From: Actinomycetes bacterium | GTDB lineage: Bacteria > Actinomycetota > Acidimicrobiia > Acidimicrobiales > Microtrichaceae | Length of the DNA: 5,483 nt | Reading direction: 5' to 3' | Assembly: GCA_023434535.1 (NCBI GenBank) | Contig: JAEYSR010000141.1 | Coordinates: 1-5,483 of the forward strand | Shown here: positions 1 through 5,483 of the stretch, in pieces | How positions within the stretch are numbered: the stretch's first letter is position 1 | Layout of the letters: every line of letters begins with the position of its first letter | Translations under genes and position numbers: made by a program | Notes under the pieces: generated by a model | Database searches by the model: none | The model's input: the letters and a program-made list of their open reading frames with translations, nothing else | Told to the model about the DNA's origin: nothing

Positions 1-1534
1 CCACCGGCCGATGGCGCGCATCGACCACCCCGACGTGATCTACCGCACGGAGGAGGCCAAGTACCTCGCCGTGGTCGAGGACATCGCCGACTGCTACGAG
101 ACCGGCCAACCGGTGCTCGTCGGCACCATCTCGGTGGCCAAGTCCGAGAAGCTGTCGCGCTATCTCGACAAGCGGGGCATCCGCCACGAGGTCCTGAACG
201 CGAAGCAGCACAGCCGAGAGGCCGAGATCGTCACGCAGGCGGGCCGCATCGGCTCCGTCACCGTCGCCACCAACATGGCCGGTCGAGGCGTGGACATCCT
301 CCTCGGCGGCAACCCCGAGGGCCTGGCCCGACGCGAGGTCAACGCCGAGGGGCTCGAGGAGGGCACCGAGGAGGCCGAGGCCCGCTACGAGGAGCTGCTC
401 GCCAAGTACAGCGCCGAGTGCAAGGCCGAGGGCGACGAGGTCCGCAAGCTGGGCGGGCTCTACGTGCTCGGCACCGAACGCCACGAGAGCCGCCGCATCG
501 ACAACCAGCTGCGTGGCCGCTCCGGCCGTCAGGGCGACCCGGGCGCCAGCCGGTTCTACCTGTCGCTCGAGGACGACCTCATGCGGTTCTTCGCGACGGG
601 CGCCATCGAGTGGGTGATGGGCAAGGGCTGGGACGACGACATCCCCATCGAGGCCAAGATGGTCACGAGGGCGATCGAGAAGGCCCAGAACACCGTCGAG
701 GCCCGCAACGGCGAGATCCGCAAGAACGTCCTCAAGTACGACGAGGTCATGAACGAGCAGCGCAAGGTGATCTACGCGCGGCGCGACGAGGTGCTCGAGG
801 GCATCGACCTCCGTGAGGAGACCCTGCAGGCCATGGCCGAGTCCGTCGAGGAGCTCATCGGCACCCACTGCGGCTCCGACTACACCGACGACTGGGACCT
901 GGAGGCGCTGCTCGGCGACGCCGCCACCTTCTGGCCGGTCGAGGTCACCGAGGAGGACCTGACCGACGCCGTCACCCAGGACGCTCTCTACGACGTCCTG
1001 ATGGCCGACGCCGTGCGCCACTACGAGGCGCGCGAGGAGGAGTTCGGCGCCGACACCTTCCGTCAGATCGAGCGGCAGATCATGCTGCGCATCATCGACA
1101 CGAAGTGGCGCGACCACCTCAAGGAGATGGACTACCTCCAGGAGGGCATCAACCTCCGGGCGCTCGGTCAGAAGGACCCCCTCACGGAGTGGCAGCGCGA
1201 GGGCTTCGACATGTTCGGCAAGCTCATGGAGTCGGTCAACAAGGAGTACGTGCAGTACGTCATGCACGTGCAGGCGGTGAAGGAGGAGCAGCCCAAGCTC
1301 CAGCCGCAGCGCTTCGACTACTCGGCCCCCGAGGACCCCTCCGAAGGGCCGAACCCGGTCCCGGCCGTGGTCGCCGCCGAGTCGGCCCACGAGGCCGCCG
1401 CTGCGCCGCAGGCCGCGCAGGAGCCGGTCCAGCAGGCGCCCGTGGTCAAGAGCGAGTGGGACAAGACGCCGCGCAACGCGCCGTGTCCCTGCGGGAGCGG
1501 CAAGAAGTTCAAGGTCTGCCACGGCGCGGCCTGA
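1..1534 (+). CDS. secA: Preprotein translocase ATPase SecA, C-terminal part (5' end outside window)
   Basis: SecA is the cytosolic motor that drives unfolded preproteins through SecYEG using ATP. The reading frame is open from base 2 (about 510 codons). The missing N-terminus should hold the first nucleotide-binding domain and the preprotein cross-linking domain. The visible part starts with the RPMARIDHPD segment that opens the second nucleotide-binding domain, then VLVGTISVAKSE, the helicase motif TNMAGRGVDI (269-298), and ESRRIDNQLRGRSGRQGD ending at 538 with the arginine-finger region. The helical scaffold (around 680-760, NVLKYDEVMNEQR) and the WRDHLKEMDYLQEGI stretch (around 1100-1155) follow. 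After an Ala/Pro/Glu-rich linker (about 1320-1460) the protein ends in a SEC-C zinc motif, C-X-C-X8-C-H (1484-1522), which in other bacteria binds zinc and helps SecB or ribosome contacts. The ATG at 11 is internal, not the start. prfB follows after three bases. Family assignment is essentially certain. Confidence 0.98.
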   Translation, partial: HRPMARIDHPDVIYRTEEAKYLAVVEDIADCYETGQPVLVGTISVAKSEKLSRYLDKRGIRHEVLNAKQHSREAEIVTQAGRIGSVTVATNMAGRGVDILLGGNPEGLARREVNAEGLEEGTEEAEARYEELLAKYSAECKAEGDEVRKLGGLYVLGTERHESRRIDNQLRGRSGRQGDPGASRFYLSLEDDLMRFFATGAIEWVMGKGWDDDIPIEAKMVTRAIEKAQNTVEARNGEIRKNVLKYDEVMNEQRKVIYARRDEVLEGIDLREETLQAMAESVEELIGTHCGSDYTDDWDLEALLGDAATFWPVEVTEEDLTDAVTQDALYDVLMADAVRHYEAREEEFGADTFRQIERQIMLRIIDTKWRDHLKEMDYLQEGINLRALGQKDPLTEWQREGFDMFGKLMESVNKEYVQYVMHVQAVKEEQPKLQPQRFDYSAPEDPSEGPNPVPAVVAAESAHEAAAAPQAAQEPVQQAPVVKSEWDKTPRNAPCPCGSGKKFKVCHGAA

Positions 1535-1537
1535 CTC

Positions 1538-2653
1538 GTGCAGGACTTCTCCCCCCGCATCTCCGCTCTCCGCGCCCGACTGGCCGAGGCCGAGGGCTAC
1601 CTCCGCGTCGGCGAGCTGCGCGCCCGCCGCCCGCAGCTGGAGACCGAGCTCGGTCGCCCCGACCTGTGGGACGAGGCCGACGCGGCCCAGGCCCTCCAGC
1701 GGGAGTTCGCCGAGCTGAGCGACGACCTCGAGCTGTACGACCGGCTCGAGTCGCGCGTCGACGACGTCGAGACGCTGGCCGAGCTGGCCCGTGAGGAGGG
1801 CGACGAGTCGCTCGAGCCCGAGATCGAGTCGGAGCTCGACGCCCTGGCGTCGGACTTCGACCGGATGGAGCTGCGGGCCCTGTTCACCGGTGAGTACGAC
1901 GACCGCGACGCGATCCTGGAGATCAACTCCGGCGCCGGTGGCGTCGACGCCCAGGACTGGGCCGAGATGCTGCTGCGCATGTACGTGCGCTGGGCCGAGC
2001 GCGCCGGCATGGACCTGGAGATCGAGTCCATCAACGAGGGCACCGAGGCCGGCATCTCGTCCGCCACGGCCCTGCTCAAGGGCCGCAACGCCTACGGCTG
2101 GATGCGCTCCGAGCACGGCGTGCACCGGCTGGTGCGCATCTCGCCGTTCGACAACAACGCCCGACGTCAGACCAGCTTCGCCTCGGTCAAGGTCACGCCC
2201 TGGATCGACGACGTGGACGACGAGATCGAGATCGACGACAAGGACCTGCGCATCGACGTCTACCGGTCCTCGGGTGCGGGCGGCCAGCACGTGAACGTGA
2301 CGGACTCGGCGGTGCGGATCACCCACCTGCCGACCGGGATCGTCACGTCGTGCCAGAACGAGCGGTCCCAGCACCAGAACAAGGACCGGGCCATGAAGAT
2401 CCTCAAGGCCAAGCTCCTCGAGGTCGAGCGCCAGAAGCGCATGGACAAGCTGGCGTCGATCACCGGCGAGGGCGCGGCGGTGGACTTCGGCAGCCAGGAC
2501 CGCAACTACGTGCTCCAGCCGTACCAGCAGGTCAAGGACCTGCGCTCCGGGATGGAGCTCTCCAACCCCGACGCGGTGCTCGACGGCGACCTGGACGCGC
2601 TGATGGAGGCCTACCTCCAGTGGCAGCGCACCGGCGGCCCGGCCGCCGGCTGA
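1538..2653 (+). CDS. prfB: Peptide chain release factor 2 (RF2), no programmed frameshift
   Basis: RF2 recognises UAA and UGA in the ribosomal A site and triggers hydrolysis of the finished peptide. The 371-residue product is full length for the family. It has the N-terminal helical domain, the GAGGVDAQDWAEM segment, the stop-codon-reading tripeptide SPF (residues 202-204, RF2 type rather than the PxT of RF1), and the catalytic GGQ (residues 248-250) in SSGAGGQHVNVTDSAVR. The GTG start at 1538 lies three bases after the secA stop. There is no clear ribosome binding site, so translation is probably coupled to secA, and I see no better in-frame start nearby. Unlike E. coli prfB, the gene is one uninterrupted frame: at the place where the E. 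coli gene carries its in-frame TGA (after the RGYL-coding stretch) this one reads EGYLRVG (1592-1612), so frameshift autoregulation is absent. The gene itself ends in TGA. Confidence 0.98.
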   Translation: MQDFSPRISALRARLAEAEGYLRVGELRARRPQLETELGRPDLWDEADAAQALQREFAELSDDLELYDRLESRVDDVETLAELAREEGDESLEPEIESELDALASDFDRMELRALFTGEYDDRDAILEINSGAGGVDAQDWAEMLLRMYVRWAERAGMDLEIESINEGTEAGISSATALLKGRNAYGWMRSEHGVHRLVRISPFDNNARRQTSFASVKVTPWIDDVDDEIEIDDKDLRIDVYRSSGAGGQHVNVTDSAVRITHLPTGIVTSCQNERSQHQNKDRAMKILKAKLLEVERQKRMDKLASITGEGAAVDFGSQDRNYVLQPYQQVKDLRSGMELSNPDAVLDGDLDALMEAYLQWQRTGGPAAG

Positions 2654-2656
2654 TCC

Positions 2657-2703
2657 GCCGGTCGACAGGCCGGTCGGACCGGCAGGGGAGGGCCGGTCCC
2701 TCC
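2657..2703 (+). terminator. GC-rich hairpin cluster after prfB, candidate terminator
   Basis: Starting four bases after the prfB stop, the heptamer GCCGGTC occurs three times (2657-2663, 2669-2675, 2692-2698) and its inverse GACCGGC once (2677-2683). The best single hairpin pairs GGACCGGC (2676-2683) with GCCGGTCC (2692-2699) across an eight-base loop. A competing one pairs GGAGGG (2687-2692) with CCCTCC (2698-2703). No T-run follows, so this is not a canonical intrinsic terminator, though U-poor terminators are reported in GC-rich actinobacteria. Position between two gene pairs supports a termination or processing role. That role is inferred, while the repeats are read directly. Confidence 0.35.
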
Positions 2704-2752
2704 GCCCTCCGCCACTCGCGCGGCCAGGCCTGAGAGACTGCGTCCGGCGCGG

Positions 2753-2794
2753 TCCCGACGATCACGTGCGGGCGCTATCGTCATCATTTCGTCA
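2753..2794 (+). promoter_or_regulatory. Weak candidate promoter for ftsEX
   Basis: TATCGT at 2776-2781 fits the TAnnnT form of an actinobacterial -10 box and lies in the least GC-rich stretch of the gap. No good -35 box is seen: CCGACG at 2755-2760 matches only the GAC core and gives a short 15-base spacer. If real, transcription would start near 2788 and leave a leader of roughly 48 bases. A direct repeat TCGTCA (2778-2783 and 2789-2794, 11 bases apart) overlaps this region. Low confidence. Confidence 0.3.
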
Positions 2795-2799
2795 CATCG

Positions 2800-2830
2800 C
2801 CGCGGGGCTCCTCCCTCCCGCGGAGAGAGG
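2800..2830 (+). promoter_or_regulatory. ftsE leader hairpin and ribosome binding site
   Basis: CCGCGGG (2800-2806) and CCCGCGG (2817-2823) form a perfect seven-pair stem with a ten-base pyrimidine-rich loop. The purine tract GGAGAGAGG (2822-2830) is the ribosome binding site for ftsE, five bases before its GTG. The 3' arm of the stem overlaps the first two bases of this tract, so the hairpin could hinder ribosome loading. The ribosome binding site is well supported, and a regulatory role for the stem is inference. Confidence 0.5.
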
Positions 2831-2835
2831 TCAGC

Positions 2836-3513
2836 GTGATCAAGCTCGACAACGTCACCAAGATCTACAAGGGCGAGATGGTCGCCCTCCGTGACGCATC
2901 GGTCGACATCGACAAGGGCGAGTTCGTGTTCCTCGTCGGCGCCTCCGGCTCCGGCAAGTCCACCTTCCTGCGCCTCCTCAACCGCGAGGAGCGGCCCGAG
3001 AAGGGCCGGATCTACGTGGCGGGCAAGGACATCGCGGAGCTCCCCGGCTACAAGGTGCCCTACCTGCGTCGCAACATCGGCAGCGTCTACCAGGACTTCA
3101 AGCTGCTGCCGTCCAAGAGCGTCTACGAGAACGTGGCCTTCGCCCTGGAGGCCATCGGACGTCCCAAGTCGGCGATCCGCGAGGCCGTCCCGCAGATCCT
3201 CGACCTGGTCGGCCTGTCCAAGAAGCAGACGAACATGCCCGACGAGCTCTCCGGCGGCGAGCAGCAGCGGGTCTCGATCGCCCGGGCGTTCGTGAACCGG
3301 CCGCTGATCCTCCTGGCCGACGAGCCCACCGGAAACCTGGACCCCGCCACCTCGGTCGGCATCATGAAGCTGCTCGACCGGATCAACCGGACGGGGACGA
3401 CCGTCGTCATGGCCACCCACGACCGCGGCATCGTCGACACCATGCGCCGCCGGGTGATCGAGCTCGACCGGGGCCGCGTGGTGCGCGACCAGGCCCGCGG
3501 CGTCTACGAGTGA
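2836..3513 (+). CDS. ftsE: Cell division ATP-binding protein FtsE
   Basis: FtsE is the ABC-type ATPase of the FtsEX complex. It sits under the membrane at the division site and, through FtsX, switches on extracellular peptidoglycan hydrolases (RipC in mycobacteria, EnvC/amidases in E. coli) rather than moving a substrate. The 225-residue length is normal. All ABC elements are intact: Walker A GASGSGKS (residues 35-42), Q-loop Q86 in YQDFKLLP, signature LSGGEQQR (138-145), Walker B with D162 and catalytic E163 in LLADEPTG, D-loop around 168-169, and switch histidine H195 in ATHD. The YQDFKLLP segment and the directly following ftsX separate it from generic lipoprotein-export or MacB-type ATPases. 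The GTG start at 2836 has a good purine-rich ribosome binding site five bases upstream. The gap of 182 bases after prfB suggests a separate transcription unit. Confidence 0.97.
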   Translation: MIKLDNVTKIYKGEMVALRDASVDIDKGEFVFLVGASGSGKSTFLRLLNREERPEKGRIYVAGKDIAELPGYKVPYLRRNIGSVYQDFKLLPSKSVYENVAFALEAIGRPKSAIREAVPQILDLVGLSKKQTNMPDELSGGEQQRVSIARAFVNRPLILLADEPTGNLDPATSVGIMKLLDRINRTGTTVVMATHDRGIVDTMRRRVIELDRGRVVRDQARGVYE

Positions 3514-3515
3514 GG
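3508..3515 (+). promoter_or_regulatory. ftsX ribosome binding site overlapping the ftsE stop
   Basis: GAGTGAGG runs across the last codon and TGA of ftsE and ends four bases before the ftsX GTG. The overlap and the six-base gap between the genes point to coupled translation, as expected for two subunits of one complex. It supports the GTG at 3520 as the start. Confidence 0.55.
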
Positions 3516-3519
3516 CACC

Positions 3520-4416
3520 GTGGCCATCAGAGTTGACTACGTCCTCAAGGAGACGGGGACCAACCTCGTCCGCAACCTCACCCTCACGTTCGCCGCGGTG
3601 CTCACCGTCGCGGTGTCGCTCGCCATGGTGGCGGCCAGCTACCTGATCGGCGCGGGCATCGAGAACAGCTTCCTGGGCCTGCGCTCCGACGTGGACCTGT
3701 TCGTCTACATGAACCCCGCGGCCACGGCCGAGCAGATCCAGGCCATGGAGAAGACGCTCGACTCCAGCCCGCAGGTCAACGAGTTCGACTTCTACGACAG
3801 CACGCGGAGCTTCGACGAGTTCAAGCGCCTCTTCCGCGACCAGCCCGACCTGATCAACACGATCAAGCCCGAGGACCTGCCGCAGAGCTTCCGCATCAAA
3901 CCCAAGTCCACCGACGCCGAGGTCGTGTCGTCACTCGGCGACGAGCTGCAGGCCAAGGAGGGCGTGCTGAGGGTCGAGTACGCGGCCGAGTACGCCAAAC
4001 GCATGCAGACGTCGGTCACGACCCTGAACACGTGGGTGAGGATCGTCGCTGCCGTGCTGATCGCCGCGTCGGTGCTGCTGATCTTCAACACCATCCGCAC
4101 CGCCGTGTTCGCACGCCGTCGAGAGATCGAGGTGATGCGACTGGTGGGTGCCAGCAACTGGTTCATCCGGATGCCGTTCATCGTCGAGGGGCTGGTCCAC
4201 GGCCTCCTCGGCGCGCTCCTGGCGTCGTTCGGCGCGTGGGGCTTCGACCAGCTCTGGAAGCGGAACTTCGTCGACCAGGTCGGCTTCGAGCTGCTCAACC
4301 AGATCCGCTGGGACCAGAGCGAGCTGTGGGCGTCGATCGGCATCGTGTTCGTCATCGGTGCGATCACCGGTGCCGTCGGTTCGGGCATCGCCGTCAGCCG
4401 GTTCCTCAAGACCTGA
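3520..4416 (+). CDS. ftsX: Cell division membrane protein FtsX
   Basis: FtsX is the membrane half of FtsEX, passing the ATPase cycle of FtsE to wall hydrolases outside the cell. The 298-residue product has the family layout: a short cytosolic N-terminus (MAIRVDYVLKETGTNLVRN), TM1 about residues 21-46, a large extracellular domain about 47-170 that includes the conserved LPQSFRIKP stretch (120-128), then TM2 about 172-192, TM3 about 217-240 and TM4 about 268-292. The cytosolic FARRREIEVMRLVGAS segment (197-212) between TM2 and TM3 is the FtsX/MacB-family coupling loop that meets the ATPase. The charged C-terminus SRFLKT stays inside. It starts with GTG six bases after ftsE. No metalloendopeptidase or smpB gene follows, although in several actinobacteria smpB lies here, so the hydrolase partner cannot be named from this window. 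Confidence 0.97.
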   Translation: MAIRVDYVLKETGTNLVRNLTLTFAAVLTVAVSLAMVAASYLIGAGIENSFLGLRSDVDLFVYMNPAATAEQIQAMEKTLDSSPQVNEFDFYDSTRSFDEFKRLFRDQPDLINTIKPEDLPQSFRIKPKSTDAEVVSSLGDELQAKEGVLRVEYAAEYAKRMQTSVTTLNTWVRIVAAVLIAASVLLIFNTIRTAVFARRREIEVMRLVGASNWFIRMPFIVEGLVHGLLGALLASFGAWGFDQLWKRNFVDQVGFELLNQIRWDQSELWASIGIVFVIGAITGAVGSGIAVSRFLKT

Positions 4417-4444
4417 CCCGCCCACGCCGGCGGTCTGACATCCT

Positions 4445-4490
4445 CTTCCTGGTCCGGGCCGGGGGCCCGGCCGTGTGACGGACCAGGGGG
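4445..4490 (+). promoter_or_regulatory. Long imperfect hairpin between ftsX and the crotonase gene, spanning its likely ribosome binding site
   Basis: The outer stem pairs CCTGGTCCG (4448-4456) with CGGACCAGG (4479-4487), nine perfect pairs that extend to twelve (4445-4456 with 4479-4490) with two G-U pairs. The inner stem pairs GGCCGGG (4457-4463) with CCCGGCC (4466-4472). Six bases, GTGTGA (4473-4478), bulge out on the 3' side. The 3' arm contains AGGGGG (4485-4490), the likely ribosome binding site of the GTG at 4496. It could act as an ftsX terminator (no T-run follows) or as a translational brake. The pairing is seen directly and the role is inferred. Confidence 0.45.
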
Positions 4491-4495
4491 TCAGG

Positions 4496-5473
4496 GTGGG
4501 CGACGAGTACCGGACGATCGACTACGCGCTCGAGGACGGGATCTGCACGATCACGCTCGACCGTCCCGAGCACATGAACGCCTTCACCGTGCGGATGTGC
4601 CTCGAGCTGCTCGACGCCTTCGACCGGGTGGACTCCGATCCCGACGTCCGGGCCGTGATCGTCACCGGCTCGGGACGGGCGTTCTGCGCGGGCGCCGACC
4701 TGGCCGGCGGGGCGGATGCCTTCGATCCCGCAGGCTCCGCCGCGTCCGAGGCCGCGTCGGAGCTGAGGGCCGATCGTGCCGCCGCGGCCGGCAGCGGGGC
4801 CGGGGCCGACGGGGGACCGGCGGTCGACGAGTCGCCCGGCGAGCGCGCGGTGCGGCGGCCGATCGACCCACGACGGGACTTCGGCGGGCTCCTCACGCTG
4901 CGCATCTTCGAGGTCACCAAGCCCGTGATCGCCGCGATCAACGGACCGGCCGTGGGGATCGGGGCGACCATGACGCTCCCGATGGACATCCGCCTGGCGT
5001 CCGACGGCGCCAGGTTCGGCTTCGTGTTCGCCGCCCGGGGCATCGTCCCCGAGGCCGCGTCGAGCTGGTTCCTCCCGCGGTTGGTCGGCATCCAGCAGGC
5101 CCTGGAGTGGTGCTACACGGCGCGGGTGTTCCCGGCCTCGGAGGCGCTCGACGGCGAGCTCGTCCGATCCGTGCACCCGCCCGAGGAGCTGCTGGGTGCC
5201 GCACGGGCCCTCGCGGGGGAGATCGCGTCGAGCTCCGCTCCGGTCTCGGTCGCCCTCACCCGCCAGCTGATGTGGAAGGGCCTGGTGGCCGACCACCCGA
5301 TGGAGGCGCACCGCATCGACTCGCCCGGCGTCGAGGCGACCGGCTCGGGGGCCGACGCCCGGGAGGGGATCACGGCCTTCTTCGAGAAGCGCCCGCCCGC
5401 GTGGCGTCAGCAGGTCCCGGGCGACCTGCCCGACTGGTTCCCGTGGTGGGACCAGCCGACCTTCGACGCCTGA
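4496..5473 (+). CDS. Crotonase-superfamily acyl-CoA enzyme (enoyl-CoA hydratase/isomerase family)
   Basis: Crotonase-fold enzymes process acyl-CoA thioesters, often in fatty-acid or aromatic breakdown in the cytosol. The 325-residue product shows the N-terminal strand ICTITLDRPEHMNAF, the first oxyanion-hole segment GRAFCAGADL (60-69), the second GPAVGIGATMTLPMDIRLAS (150-169), then ARFGFVFAARGIVPEAASSW (172-191). Both glutamates of classic hydratase seem absent (T and F by eye alignment), while Glu186 in VPEAASSW lines up with the catalytic acid of ECI2/Eci1-type enoyl-CoA isomerases, so isomerase chemistry is at least as likely as hydration. An Ala/Gly/Ser-rich insert (about 72-128) lengthens it beyond the usual 260-290 residues. 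The C-terminus is Trp-rich. I chose GTG 4496 because AGGGGG lies five bases upstream and the protein then begins MGDEYRTIDY; GTG 4475 (332 residues) is possible but lacks a ribosome binding site and sits in a hairpin bulge. Substrate unknown. Confidence 0.9.
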   Translation: MGDEYRTIDYALEDGICTITLDRPEHMNAFTVRMCLELLDAFDRVDSDPDVRAVIVTGSGRAFCAGADLAGGADAFDPAGSAASEAASELRADRAAAAGSGAGADGGPAVDESPGERAVRRPIDPRRDFGGLLTLRIFEVTKPVIAAINGPAVGIGATMTLPMDIRLASDGARFGFVFAARGIVPEAASSWFLPRLVGIQQALEWCYTARVFPASEALDGELVRSVHPPEELLGAARALAGEIASSSAPVSVALTRQLMWKGLVADHPMEAHRIDSPGVEATGSGADAREGITAFFEKRPPAWRQQVPGDLPDWFPWWDQPTFDA

Positions 5474-5483
5474 GCGCACCCCC

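Noticed and set aside
11..13. ATG at base 11 as the start of a separate SecA-like gene
   Set aside because: The frame is open to the left edge and the residues before it (HRP) match the conserved SecA NRPM segment, so this is an internal methionine of a gene cut by the window.
1105..1794. Open frame on the + strand (229 codons) across the secA-prfB junction
   Set aside because: It is an Arg/Gly/Pro/Ala-rich alternative-frame translation of two well-supported genes.
2763..2768. CACGTG palindrome in the prfB-ftsE gap
   Set aside because: A single six-base palindrome is expected by chance in GC-rich DNA and has no partner site.
2611..3420. Long open frame on the minus strand (269 codons) opposite ftsE and the gap before it
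   Set aside because: It mirrors ftsE codons, has no family-like motif, and runs across the promoter and hairpin region; typical of high-GC antisense frames.
4406..5479. Long open frame on the minus strand (357 codons) opposite the crotonase gene
   Set aside because: It is a GC-rich antisense shadow in register with a clearly conserved + strand gene; its product is rich in Arg, Gly, Pro, Asp and His with no recognisable domain.
1..5483. CRISPR arrays, transposase genes, tRNA or rRNA genes, attachment sites
   Set aside because: No repeat-spacer pattern, no transposase motifs, no RNA gene signatures; nearly every base is in a conserved gene and the gaps are only 3, 182, 6 and 79 bases.

Overview
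The window is very GC-rich, densely coded, all on the + strand, and reads as ordinary chromosomal housekeeping DNA from a high-GC actinobacterium. The secA / prfB / ftsE / ftsX order is an actinobacterial arrangement. The protein styles (SecA with a SEC-C zinc tail, a frameshift-free RF2, FtsE with a YQDF Q-loop) would fit an Acidimicrobiia-like lineage, but that placement is an inference from memory and not proven here. All five genes end in TGA and four of four visible starts are GTG.

Layout: (1) 1-1534, the C-terminal half or more of SecA, cut by the left edge. (2) 1538-2653, complete prfB (peptide chain release factor 2), three bases after the secA stop. (3) 2654-2835, a 182-base non-coding gap holding a cluster of competing GC-rich hairpins (candidate terminator), a weak candidate promoter and a leader hairpin just before the ftsE ribosome binding site. 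(4) 2836-3513 ftsE and 3520-4416 ftsX, six bases apart, encoding the ATPase and membrane halves of the divisome complex that gates cell-wall hydrolases. (5) 4417-4495, a short gap containing a long imperfect hairpin that spans the ribosome binding site I favour for the next gene. (6) 4496-5473, a crotonase-superfamily acyl-CoA enzyme, apparently unrelated in function to the cell-division genes. The last ten bases are non-coding.

Functionally, secA and prfB serve protein export and translation termination and probably share a transcript. ftsEX is probably a separate transcription unit. The crotonase gene may be read through from ftsX or have its own control. I see no mobile element, CRISPR array, RNA gene or defence system, and no convincing undescribed multi-gene system. 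The points most worth a second look are the two gaps: the GCCGGTC repeat/hairpin cluster after prfB and the hairpin that pairs with the ribosome binding site of the crotonase gene. The active-site replacements and long insert in the crotonase also deserve attention.
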